Below are positions 34,715 to 43,382 of a stretch of DNA of 64,000 nt, in pieces. Numbering within the stretch: the first letter of the stretch is position 1; each line of letters starts with the position of its first letter. The stretch comes from Sulfurovum sp. GTDB lineage: Bacteria; Campylobacterota; Campylobacteria; Campylobacterales; Sulfurovaceae. The notes beneath the pieces were generated by a model that made no database searches, was not told the origin of the DNA, and worked only from the letters and a program-made list of their open reading frames with translations. The stretch spans positions 1-64,000 of the forward strand of contig JALTVI010000073.1 of assembly GCA_027049035.1 (NCBI GenBank). Direction: 5' to 3'. The translations under genes were made by a program, and so were the position numbers.

Positions 34715-35698
34715 ATGAAATCTCCAATATTTATATTCTCGCTCCCTCGATCGGGATCAACGTTGCTTCAGCGTATATTAATGAGTCACAAGGATATTTC
34801 AAGTGTTGCCGAACCTTGGTTATTGCTCCCTTTCGTATATACAATCAAATCGCAAGGAATAGTTACTGATTATCAACATAATGTAGCCTTTGAAGCCTTT
34901 AATGACTTCATTGATAACCTACCAAGTAAAGAAAAGGATTACTTTGATGCATTAAAAAACTTTGCGAATACACTATATGAGAAAAACTGTAATAACAATG
35001 AAATCTATTTTTTAGATAAAACGCCCCGATATTATTTTATCATTCCAGAAATCGCCAAGATATTTCCTGATGCCAAATTCATATTTTTATTTAGAAACCC
35101 TGTTCATGTAATGAGCTCGATTATACAAACATGGGGAGATGGGCACTTGAACCATCTTTATAACTACGAAAAAGATTTAGGTTGCGGACCAAAAGCCTTA
35201 TCCAAGGGCTATGAACTTCTTAAAGAAAAAGCGATTGCTATACAATATGAAAAGTATGTAAGCAATCCGCAAAAAAGTATTAAAAATATTTGTGAGTATT
35301 TAGAGATAGAGTATGATGATAGTATGCTTAAAAACTTTAACGACCAAAATACTAAAGGCTGTATGGGGGATCCAACAGGAGTTAGGGAGTATAGCCATAT
35401 AAGCACTGCATCTCTTAATAAGTGGAAAACAACATTTAACACACCTTTTAGAAAAAAGTTAATTTATAAATATATAGAAACAATTGATGCGGACACATTA
35501 ATGACACAAGGATATTCGAAAAAAGAGATTTTAACCGAAATTGAGCAACTACATGTTATACAATCGAACAGTATGAGGGATAGAATTGATTATTTATTCT
35601 CGCGATTGATGCAACATATTAATACTGTAAACTACATGAAACTCAGTGCCAAGCTTGAGTCTATCTATAGTAAGTTCTTAAAAGTATTTAAATTATGA
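34715..35698 (+). CDS. Sulfotransferase-family protein
   Basis: A 327-residue soluble protein with the PAPS-binding loop FIFSLPRSGSTLLQRIL at the very start and the second nucleotide motif FIFLFRNPVHVMSS near residue 125. The family transfers sulfate from PAPS to a hydroxyl or amine. Position right after Wzt and before glycosyltransferases suggests a glycan acceptor. I choose ATG 34715, two codons before the first strand; TTG at 34706 is possible. The whole gene is AT-rich. No PAPS-synthesis genes are in the window. Confidence 0.83.
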   Translation: MKSPIFIFSLPRSGSTLLQRILMSHKDISSVAEPWLLLPFVYTIKSQGIVTDYQHNVAFEAFNDFIDNLPSKEKDYFDALKNFANTLYEKNCNNNEIYFLDKTPRYYFIIPEIAKIFPDAKFIFLFRNPVHVMSSIIQTWGDGHLNHLYNYEKDLGCGPKALSKGYELLKEKAIAIQYEKYVSNPQKSIKNICEYLEIEYDDSMLKNFNDQNTKGCMGDPTGVREYSHISTASLNKWKTTFNTPFRKKLIYKYIETIDADTLMTQGYSKKEILTEIEQLHVIQSNSMRDRIDYLFSRLMQHINTVNYMKLSAKLESIYSKFLKVFKL

Positions 35699-35749
35699 TA
35701 CATTGTTGGCTAAAAAATATATTTCTTTTTAGAAAGAGATTATTGTAAG

Positions 35750-36727
35750 ATGAAAAATGAAAACTGCAGTACAACTCGATTGCTGGTACAGAATAAACCA
35801 ATATTCGAACAAAAACCAAAATACAAACTAACCCCAAGGCTATTTTTACCGCCAAACATAGAGCGAAAAGGCGAGGGTGGATTGCGCACTAAAGGATTTT
35901 TCAAACAATCATATGAGGGCAAACCACTTATTAGTGTGGTGACTGTTGTCTACAATGGAGAGAAATATTTAGAGCAAACTATTCTTAGTGTTTTGGAGCA
36001 GGATTACGACAATGTAGAGTACATCATCGTTGACGGTGGCTCTACGGATGGTACTTTGGATATTGTCAAAAAGTATGAGAATGCTATTGATTATTGGATA
36101 AGTGAACCTGACAAAGGCATAAGTGATGCTTTCAATAAAGGGATCAAGTTGACTATCGGTGAGTGTATTGGTATTATAAATGCAGATGATTGGTATGAAT
36201 CTGACTGCATATCCACAATAGTCATGAATCTCCAGAATGGTGGCATACTGTATGGAAGGATAAACTATTGGACAGATGCTAAGATCGATTTTACCTCTAC
36301 CCCTGACCATTCCAAGATTGAAGAAGAGATGAGCATCAGTCATCCTGCAGTTTTTATAAAACGTAGTGTTTACGAGCATATAGGTCTATTTCAAACTTCT
36401 TATCAACTTGCCATGGATTATGAGCTTATATTACGAGCATATCGGCAAAATACAACTTTCCATTATATCAACAGGATCATAAGCAACATGCGAAATGATG
36501 GAATTTCCGCACAACATTGGATTAGAGCCTCCAAGGAAGTAAAGCGGGCCAAAATATCACTTGGTAGTTCTAGAATCAGTGCCGAACTGAATTTTCTTTC
36601 TCATACCTTGTGGCCTTATGTCAAAGTATCAATATTTAAATCTATCAACAACTCTCCATTTAGGTATATTCTTATCCCTTATCGCATACTAAAAAAACTG
36701 TTAGTTCCATCCAAAGGTAATCAATGA
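35750..36727 (+). CDS. GT2-family glycosyltransferase
   Basis: A 325-residue GT-A-fold enzyme. After about 58 unusual N-terminal residues the catalytic domain begins: ISVVTVVYNGEKYLEQTI, IIVDGGSTDGT, and the DXD-type NADDWY. SHPAVFIKR and the last third fit WcaA/GT2 enzymes of surface glycan clusters. It likely adds one sugar to the undecaprenyl-linked chain. ATG follows TTGTAAG, a weak site. It overlaps the next gene by 4 bases. Sugar specificity cannot be read. Confidence 0.87.
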   Translation: MKNENCSTTRLLVQNKPIFEQKPKYKLTPRLFLPPNIERKGEGGLRTKGFFKQSYEGKPLISVVTVVYNGEKYLEQTILSVLEQDYDNVEYIIVDGGSTDGTLDIVKKYENAIDYWISEPDKGISDAFNKGIKLTIGECIGIINADDWYESDCISTIVMNLQNGGILYGRINYWTDAKIDFTSTPDHSKIEEEMSISHPAVFIKRSVYEHIGLFQTSYQLAMDYELILRAYRQNTTFHYINRIISNMRNDGISAQHWIRASKEVKRAKISLGSSRISAELNFLSHTLWPYVKVSIFKSINNSPFRYILIPYRILKKLLVPSKGNQ

Positions 36728-37806
36728 AAGTATTATATGACAATAGACCTACTTGCGTTAAAAATGCCTCAGGCATACCAATATTTGCCAAAAGAATATT
36801 TGACGTAATATCAAGAGATAAAAGGATCACACTTCTAACCTCAGGTTGTTTTTTGGAAAAAATTCCTAAACGGCCTTATCGTTTATTACGTTTTGTCCCA
36901 TTGTTCTATTATGTGCTATATCTTCCCGCTAAACTATCACTTGGCAGATATGACTATTATATTGAAAACAGTTATTTTTTTCTTCCCTTATGGAAACCGA
37001 AAAACACAAAGATCATAACTGTTGTTCACGACATAGGCCTAATTCTATTTGACAATATTCAAACAAAAAAAATAACAAAGCATTGGCGCTGGAAATTCAA
37101 CATAAGTATGAAAAAGACCGATATCATTGTCACCGTCTCCGAAACTTCAAAAAAAGACATCCAACGCTATTTAGACACTATTGGGTTGGGAACAATTCCT
37201 ATATATTGCATTTATAATGATGTACAGCTTGAAATACCTCAAACTGGAAATTCTCAAGAAGTACTTAAGAAGTATGGTATAGATCATGACTATTTTCTTT
37301 TTTTAGGAACATTGGAACCAAGAAAGAACCCGTTAAACATGATCAAGGCTTTCCATACTTTCAAAATAAAGTATCGAACCGACATTAAATTTGTTTTTGC
37401 TGGAGGCAAAGGATGGCTGTATGATGATGTCTTGCAATATATTACTGAACATCAACTAGAGGATGATGTTGTTTTCACTGGTTATGTAAGTGAAACAGAA
37501 AAATATTTTCTGCTAAAGTCAGCCACTGCTTTTATCTTTTTATCTATTTATGAAGGTTTCGGAATTCCTCCTTTAGAAGCACTGAAAATCGGCGTACCTG
37601 TACTTTTAAGTGACATTCCTGTTTTTCATGAGCTTTTTGAAGAGAGCGTATGGTATGCCAACGGTGAAGACATAGAAGAGATAGCAGAGCAAATGCATAA
37701 CATACTGACGACAAAGTCAGTAAAAGACACCCATGCTGTTTTAACAAAATTCTCATGGGAAAAATCTGGTAATCAGTTGTTAGACATCATATATGAGGGC
37801 CAATAG
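36724..37806 (+). CDS. GT4-family glycosyltransferase
   Basis: A 360-residue GT-B enzyme with the C-terminal donor-binding half clearly visible: FLFLGTLEPRKNPLNMI, FTGYVSE, and the E-x7-E motif region IYEGFGIPPLEAL. Retaining transfer from an NDP-sugar is expected. The N-terminal half is divergent. It overlaps the gene before it and is 6 bases from the next, inside the AT-rich part of the locus. Confidence 0.88.
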   Translation: MKVLYDNRPTCVKNASGIPIFAKRIFDVISRDKRITLLTSGCFLEKIPKRPYRLLRFVPLFYYVLYLPAKLSLGRYDYYIENSYFFLPLWKPKNTKIITVVHDIGLILFDNIQTKKITKHWRWKFNISMKKTDIIVTVSETSKKDIQRYLDTIGLGTIPIYCIYNDVQLEIPQTGNSQEVLKKYGIDHDYFLFLGTLEPRKNPLNMIKAFHTFKIKYRTDIKFVFAGGKGWLYDDVLQYITEHQLEDDVVFTGYVSETEKYFLLKSATAFIFLSIYEGFGIPPLEALKIGVPVLLSDIPVFHELFEESVWYANGEDIEEIAEQMHNILTTKSVKDTHAVLTKFSWEKSGNQLLDIIYEGQ

Positions 37807-37812
37807 TATTTT

Positions 37813-38844
37813 ATGAAGGTCTTATTTTTATCCGAAAACCCACATACACACATTGGAGGTATAGAAAACCATATTACGTATATAGGCAAAATTTTGGAAG
37901 AAAAAAAAGGGTATAGTGTTGCCTATCTCAGTGCCAAAGAACTTGCATCACGGACAATTATAGATAAGCAGATGGTGCCCATGAAAAAAATTAAGAAAAA
38001 TATCATCTCTATAGCACCTGATGTCATTCATGTGCATGGGTTTTCCTCTTTTTTTGTCTATCAGTGTTTGTCGGTAGTGAAAAAAACAGTACCAAATGTG
38101 AAGTTGGTCTATACACCGCACTATCACCCGTTTCAATACCATAATCGTCCCTTGCTTGCCGCTGCTTTTTTTCACGTTTTTTTAAAAAGAAGTTTAAAAA
38201 ATATTGATATTTTGATTGCCTTGACAGAAGCTGAGAAGGATTTTTTTGCGCAGTATGTAGAAGAACATAAAATTCACATCGTCCCCAACGGTATTGATTC
38301 GAATCATCATATGACAGAGAAAGAAAAACCTTCGTCCCCCAGTCTCCTTTTTATTGGAAGAGATGATCATAATAAACGTTTGGATTTTATTGAGATGCAA
38401 CGAGAATTCTTTAAGGAAAAAGGGATTAAATGCCATATTGTCACAGATAAAGAAAAAAATTTTGATGAGGTTTTTGTTTATTATAAAAACCTTTCTGATT
38501 CTCAGTTGCAAGCGCTTTATGAAAAGTGTACTTTGTTAAGTGTTCCATCCAAGTATGAAGCATTCAGTATTGTTGCACTTGAAGCGATGTCGTACGGTAT
38601 GCCAATACTTATTTCAGACCGTGTGCAGATTAAATCCTATATTGTGGATGGAGGTGAATGTAATCAGGTATTCCGATATGATGACAGCAGAGACTTTCAG
38701 AATAAGTTGGGAAAGATATTAAAAAAGGATAAAGTTTCATATAAGCACTGTTCCCAAAACAATATTTTATTCGCACAAAAATTTAGTTGGCAAGAGATCG
38801 CAAAAAAAGTGGAAACACTGTATGGATTGATGGGAGAGATATAA
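37813..38844 (+). CDS. GT4-family glycosyltransferase
   Basis: A 343-residue GT-B protein. The N-terminal GGIENHITYIG is the acceptor-side glycine loop typical of GT4 enzymes, PDVIHVHGFS follows, then IHIVPNGID, LLFIGRDDHNKR and the donor motif SKYEAFSIVALEAMSYGMP. A sugar is probably added to the growing lipid-linked glycan. The stop and next start share a base (TAATG). AT-rich like its neighbours; composition returns to the window norm in the next gene. Confidence 0.88.
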   Translation: MKVLFLSENPHTHIGGIENHITYIGKILEEKKGYSVAYLSAKELASRTIIDKQMVPMKKIKKNIISIAPDVIHVHGFSSFFVYQCLSVVKKTVPNVKLVYTPHYHPFQYHNRPLLAAAFFHVFLKRSLKNIDILIALTEAEKDFFAQYVEEHKIHIVPNGIDSNHHMTEKEKPSSPSLLFIGRDDHNKRLDFIEMQREFFKEKGIKCHIVTDKEKNFDEVFVYYKNLSDSQLQALYEKCTLLSVPSKYEAFSIVALEAMSYGMPILISDRVQIKSYIVDGGECNQVFRYDDSRDFQNKLGKILKKDKVSYKHCSQNNILFAQKFSWQEIAKKVETLYGLMGEI

Positions 38845-39659
38845 TGACTTTTTCCATACTTCTCTCTGTGTATGCCAAAGAGAAAGCGGCATATTTGCAC
38901 GAAGCACTCCACAGCATTGAAAACCAGACTCTGATGCCTGATGAGATCGTATTGGTCAAGGATGGCCCTTTAACGCCTGATCTTGAAAATGTCATTAGCC
39001 AGCATTTCCAAAATGCTATGATACCTTATGAAATCGTAGCTCTGGATAAAAATGTCGGTCTTGGTGAAGCACTGTCGATCGGATTGACGCACTGTACCCA
39101 CGAGTGGGTCGCACGTATGGACACGGATGATATTGCACTTTCTGACCGTTTCGAGAAGCAGTTTGCATATCTTGAAAAGCATCCAGGTACCGATATTGTG
39201 GGTGGATGGATCTGTGAGTTTGACAGCGATGAAAACCGATGTGAGAGAGAGAGGCGTGTACCCTCTTCACATGAGAAAATTGTACGTTTTGCAAAGCACC
39301 GTAATCCGCTGAACCATATGACAGTTGTTTTTCGCAAAGAAGCTGTTTTGGATGCCGGTGGCTACAAGCCGATGAACGGATTTGAAGACTACTATCTGTG
39401 GATGCGGATGCTGCAAAAGGGAAAACGTTTTGCCAATCTTCCCGAGGTTATAGTGAAGGTCCGGGCAGGACGTGAAATGATCCGGCGCAGACGAGGATGG
39501 CAGTATGCAAAAAGCGAGTGGCATCTGGAGATGGCGGCATACAGGCTTGGATTTTGGAGCCCGTTGGATATTGGAAGAAACCTCTTTACGCGAATACTGC
39601 CCCGGCTGCTACCGCTAGTCGTAACAGAAAAACTGTATAATGTGCTTAGAAAATTGTAA
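38844..39659 (+). CDS. GT2-family glycosyltransferase
   Basis: A 271-residue GT2 enzyme: FSILLSVYAKEKAAYLHEAL at the start, DEIVLVKDGPLT, and MDTDDIALSDRFEKQ, where DTDD is the metal-binding DXD. FEDYYLWMRML near residue 185 fits the amylovoran/PglI-like group, which adds a branch sugar to lipid-linked oligosaccharides. ATG 38844 overlaps the preceding stop; an in-frame ATG at 38787 lies inside that gene. Composition is like the chromosome average here. Confidence 0.87.
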   Translation: MTFSILLSVYAKEKAAYLHEALHSIENQTLMPDEIVLVKDGPLTPDLENVISQHFQNAMIPYEIVALDKNVGLGEALSIGLTHCTHEWVARMDTDDIALSDRFEKQFAYLEKHPGTDIVGGWICEFDSDENRCERERRVPSSHEKIVRFAKHRNPLNHMTVVFRKEAVLDAGGYKPMNGFEDYYLWMRMLQKGKRFANLPEVIVKVRAGREMIRRRRGWQYAKSEWHLEMAAYRLGFWSPLDIGRNLFTRILPRLLPLVVTEKLYNVLRKL

Positions 39660-39671
39660 AGGTCAGGGATT

Positions 39672-41783
39672 ATGATGGAAAAGAAGGGTATTGGAAATAG
39701 AGAGTTGGTATTGTTGATACTGATAGCCTATGTGTTCAGCTTCGTAGTGCGTATGATATGGGTATATCAGTTTCACGACAACCCGAACTTTTACTGGAAT
39801 GGTCAGTTGATGATTAATACAAACGACGGTTATTTTTTTGCGTCAGGGGCACAGCGTGAGCTTTTCGGTATGCATCTTGACAATCCCCGTATACCGGATA
39901 TGTGGTCGTTTGGTACGGTGGCGCTGACAGTACTGCTTGCCAAGATTACACCTTTTAGTCTGGAGACAATCATTCTCTATATGCCGGCAATCATCTCGAG
40001 TCTGGTCGTGATTCCGATTATTTTGATTGCACGCCTTTTCAATGGTGCCGTCTGGGGCTTTTTCGCGGCGCTGTTGGGAGCAGTAACATGGAGCTATTAC
40101 AACAGGACAATGGTTGGATATTACGACACAGACATGTTCTCAGCCATGGCACCGATGTTTATTCTTTACTTTTTGATGAAGAGTATCATCGATTTCAATC
40201 TGCGCTCCGCCCTCTATGCCGCTCTGGCTATCGCAATCTATCCGTTTCTGTATGACGGGGGTGCCTCGATAGTCAATGCGATGGGCATTTTGTATGCGCT
40301 CTATCTGCTTTTTTACCATAGAAACGAACAGACAGCATACTACTCCATCATGCTTGTTTTTCTGGCACTTGTACCGTTTCCGTTATCAGACCCGTACAGT
40401 TACCTGATGAAAATAGTGGTACTTGTAGCGGCATATAAAGTATTGGAGAAGGTGACGATTCCCAGGATTCAGTCTTTTGTTGTGATCGGTGTGCTCTTCC
40501 TGCTTTTTATGTACTTTGGGAATGTCTTTGGCCTTATTTTTTCCAAAATAGCCTATTATACTTCTACGGGTACTTCCCATACAGGGTTGCACTTTTACTC
40601 TGTTACACAGACGATTCGTGAAGCGGGCAAAATACCGTTTGCCACTTTTGCAAACCGTATTTCAGGCTCCTCTATAGGATTGATACTTGCGCTTGCCGGC
40701 TATGCGGTACTGGTGTGGAAGTACAGACCATTCATATTGGCACTTCCTTTGGTTGGGATAGGCATGTTTGCGTTGTGGGGGGGGTTGCGCTTTACAGTGT
40801 ATGCCGTACCCGTTGCGGCAATGTCAGCCGTCTATCTCTTCCATACTGTCGTCACACTGATATCTGACAAAAAGAGTATCTATGCCCTGACAATGACTGT
40901 GATGACAGCGAGTATGCTCTATCCTAATATCACGCATATCATAGGGTATAAGGTCCCTACGGTGATGAGTGCATCGGAAGTGTCCGATCTGGACAAGCTG
41001 AACAAGATCGCTGATACCAAAGACTATACCATTACATGGTGGGATTACGGGTACCCCATATGGTTCTACTCCGACACCAATACGATTATTGACGGCGGTA
41101 AGCATGATAACGACAACTTTATCGTGTCCACAATTATGCAGACAACTTCCCCGATCCTGGCTGCCAACCTGAGCCGTGTCGCAGTGGAAACCTATGTCGG
41201 TTCCCACTATGCCACGATTGCGGACACACTCTTCCATAACGGACAAAAGAATCAGTTGGATCCGAACATGCTGCTAAGCAAAATGGAGAGCGATACATTT
41301 CAGGCACCTGCCAAAACGAGGGATGTCTATCTCTATATGCCGTATCGTATGCTCAATATTTTCCCAACGGTAATGGTGTTTGGGAACCTGGATCTGACAA
41401 CTGGGCAGGCGAAGCGGAAAACCGCCTTTTATCCTACAAGGGCTGTGCGGAATAACGATAAGATGGTGGAGTTTTCAAACGGTATTGTCTTTGATATCCA
41501 AAAGGGAACGCTGCACCTTGGAAAAGAGAAGGTTCCCGTCAAGGCATTTGTTGTAACACAGTTGATCAAAGAGGGTGGAAACGAGTCTCAGCAGCAAGCT
41601 TATGGTAACCTTCATGGCTGGATAGTACTCTACCTAAAGAGTTATAGGCAGTTCGTAGTGATGGACGAGCAAACCTATCACTCCATGTATGTACAAATGT
41701 TCTTGCTTGGTAACTATGATAAAAACCTGTTTGAGCTTGTTGTCTCTTCCCCTTACAGCAGAATCTATCGTGTGAAAAAATAG
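39672..41783 (+). CDS. pglB: STT3/PglB-type oligosaccharyltransferase
   Basis: PglB moves a lipid-linked oligosaccharide to asparagine of periplasmic proteins (D/E-x-N-x-S/T sequon). The 703-residue protein has about 13 helices, the catalytic GYYDTDMFS loop (about 155), the WWDYGY motif (about 455) and a periplasmic C-terminal domain. Length fits Campylobacter PglB. It ends the plus-strand glycan operon. No PglK flippase is seen, so the Wzm/Wzt exporter may deliver its lipid-linked donor, or a flippase may be elsewhere. Confidence 0.93.
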   Translation: MMEKKGIGNRELVLLILIAYVFSFVVRMIWVYQFHDNPNFYWNGQLMINTNDGYFFASGAQRELFGMHLDNPRIPDMWSFGTVALTVLLAKITPFSLETIILYMPAIISSLVVIPIILIARLFNGAVWGFFAALLGAVTWSYYNRTMVGYYDTDMFSAMAPMFILYFLMKSIIDFNLRSALYAALAIAIYPFLYDGGASIVNAMGILYALYLLFYHRNEQTAYYSIMLVFLALVPFPLSDPYSYLMKIVVLVAAYKVLEKVTIPRIQSFVVIGVLFLLFMYFGNVFGLIFSKIAYYTSTGTSHTGLHFYSVTQTIREAGKIPFATFANRISGSSIGLILALAGYAVLVWKYRPFILALPLVGIGMFALWGGLRFTVYAVPVAAMSAVYLFHTVVTLISDKKSIYALTMTVMTASMLYPNITHIIGYKVPTVMSASEVSDLDKLNKIADTKDYTITWWDYGYPIWFYSDTNTIIDGGKHDNDNFIVSTIMQTTSPILAANLSRVAVETYVGSHYATIADTLFHNGQKNQLDPNMLLSKMESDTFQAPAKTRDVYLYMPYRMLNIFPTVMVFGNLDLTTGQAKRKTAFYPTRAVRNNDKMVEFSNGIVFDIQKGTLHLGKEKVPVKAFVVTQLIKEGGNESQQQAYGNLHGWIVLYLKSYRQFVVMDEQTYHSMYVQMFLLGNYDKNLFELVVSSPYSRIYRVKK

Positions 41784-41787
41784 GAGA

Positions 41788-42801
41788 CTACCCGGGGTGC
41801 TGCTCTTTCTGGTACAGGTATCTGTAAAGAAATATGTAAAGTATAATAAAGGTAACTGCAACAGCCATATTGGTATTTGACTTGTTCGGAAAGAGGGTTG
41901 AGAGTGTCAAAAACGGGATGAGCAGTGATACGATAAAAACAGATGTACGCGGATTGCTTTTTGTGATGTGCCGGTAAACCAGCATATGCAGATGGTAGCT
42001 GTCGGGTTCAAAAGGTGAACGTCCCAGACACACTTTTCGAATAATGGAAAAGAGTACTTCCCAAACTGGATAAATGAAAACAGCCAGGACGTACCACGGG
42101 CTGACGGTTTCATACTTTGCAGCAAGAAAAATCCCCAGTATACCGGCAAGGAACCCCAGCATGTATGCACCACCATCCCCTAAAAAAAGTTTACCGCTAG
42201 GAAAGTTGACAACAAAAAAACCGAGAAGTGCCCCTGAAGTAATCAGAATGACTTCAAACAGTTCCCGATTGTACTGCTGCCAGGAGACAATGCCGAATGA
42301 GACAAGTATCAGCAGTACAACACCGGAAGCAAGGCCATTGAAACCATCGATAATGTTGACGGCATTCATTAGTCCGGTAATGGCGAAAACGGTGAAAAGT
42401 ACACCCAGCCAGTAAGGCAAGGTAATACCAAGACCGAGATAGGTGACAACACTGTTGAGCAGCAATATGGCCGAAATAGATGCAGCTACCTGGAGGAAAA
42501 GTCTGAAACGTGGAGAGAGTGAGCGGTGGAAATCTTCAAAAATACCGCTTCCGAATGCCAGTAGTGTAGGAATTAGAAGCGTCTTCCCCAGAGGGAGTGA
42601 AGCAAATAGCAAAAGCCCCAAAAGTACGGCGATTCCCCCCGCCCTCGGAGTGCTTGTGGTATGAAAATTTTGGGGCTTTCCCGGATCGATTGGATCAATA
42701 AAGAGATGGTACCTGTGCGCAAGATAGATGATGCCCAGTGAAGCAATAAAACTGAGAGAAAACGCACCTGTAAAAAGTGTCAGCATATATGAACGGTCCA
42801 T
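41788..42801 (-). CDS. WecA/MraY-family sugar-1-phosphate transferase
   Basis: A 337-residue membrane enzyme of about 10 helices that starts glycan chains by moving a HexNAc-1-phosphate to undecaprenyl phosphate. Motifs: TPRAGGIAVLLG near residue 50, NAVNIIDGFNGLASG near 145 (catalytic aspartate), FLGDGGAYMLGF near 210 and the cytoplasmic PDSYHLHMLVYRH loop near 270. It is convergent with pglB, 4 bases away, and likely supplies the first sugar for this locus. The substrate (GlcNAc or another) cannot be told. Confidence 0.9.
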   Translation of the reverse strand: MDRSYMLTLFTGAFSLSFIASLGIIYLAHRYHLFIDPIDPGKPQNFHTTSTPRAGGIAVLLGLLLFASLPLGKTLLIPTLLAFGSGIFEDFHRSLSPRFRLFLQVAASISAILLLNSVVTYLGLGITLPYWLGVLFTVFAITGLMNAVNIIDGFNGLASGVVLLILVSFGIVSWQQYNRELFEVILITSGALLGFFVVNFPSGKLFLGDGGAYMLGFLAGILGIFLAAKYETVSPWYVLAVFIYPVWEVLFSIIRKVCLGRSPFEPDSYHLHMLVYRHITKSNPRTSVFIVSLLIPFLTLSTLFPNKSNTNMAVAVTFIILYIFLYRYLYQKEQHPG

Positions 42802-42880
42802 GTTTTTTAGCGTTATTATACTAAGATAATCATTGATAACTCCGGAGTTTAAAACTTCAGAAAAAATCTGCTAATATTCT

Positions 42881-42901
42881 TTATCTTATTTTATAAGATA
42901 A
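42881..42901. promoter_or_regulatory. Perfect palindrome before comEA
   Basis: TTATCTTAT-TTT-ATAAGATAA lies 27 bases before the ComEA start and in the divergent promoter gap with the WecA-like gene. Its outer TTATCT/AGATAA arms match the palindrome before recA. Confidence 0.5.
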
Positions 42902-42928
42902 AACTATTCTTTAAGGAGTCTAAAGGTT

Positions 42929-43291
42929 ATGTTCGGAAAAGTATTGGTATCTGCAGTACTGACAATCAGTATCTGTTTTGGCATGAGCATCAACAAGCTT
43001 AATACGGCTTCCAAAGAGGAGTTGATGCAGATTAAAGGCATCGGCGAGAAGAAGGCTGAAGCGATTATCAAAGAGCGCCGCAAGGGGAAGTTCAAGTCCT
43101 ATGACGATCTGCAGCGAGTGGAGGGCATCGGTGAAGCGATCACTAAAAATGTAAAGAACAATGTCAAGGTGAAAGCACCCGAAAAAGGTGAAAATAAAAA
43201 GAAAAAGACAACCAAAAAGTCTGTCTCCAAACCGAAAAAAGAAACAAAGAAGACAAAAGAGAAATCCTCCCAAAAGAAGTCAAAAAAATAG
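42929..43291 (+). CDS. ComEA-like exported helix-hairpin-helix protein
   Basis: The 120-residue protein has a signal peptide (ICFGMS-INK), a ComEA-type double HhH domain (INKLNTASKEELMQIKGIG and RVEGIGEAITKNV, about 20-78) and a very lysine-rich tail (about 80-120). The HhH domain binds DNA backbone; ComEA draws transforming DNA into the periplasm. The basic tail may increase DNA affinity. TAAGGAGT precedes ATG. The gene is followed by a compact terminator and is probably transcribed alone. Confidence 0.85.
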   Translation: MFGKVLVSAVLTISICFGMSINKLNTASKEELMQIKGIGEKKAEAIIKERRKGKFKSYDDLQRVEGIGEAITKNVKNNVKVKAPEKGENKKKKTTKKSVSKPKKETKKTKEKSSQKKSKK

Positions 43292-43306
43292 CACGCTTCC
43301 AACCTG

Positions 43307-43325
43307 CGCCCCTGCGGGGCGTTTT
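43307..43325 (+). terminator. Terminator of comEA
   Basis: CGCCCC-TGC-GGGGCG followed by TTTTAC, 15 bases after the stop. Confidence 0.85.
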
Positions 43326-43382
43326 ACATCCGCTTAACGACAATTTCGCTACAATTCCATACTTTAACACCAAGGCAATACA

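Noticed and set aside
32662-42801. Insertion sequence or transposase carrying the AT-rich glycan genes
   Set aside because: No transposase frame or terminal inverted repeats were found; recombination between conserved flanks fits better.
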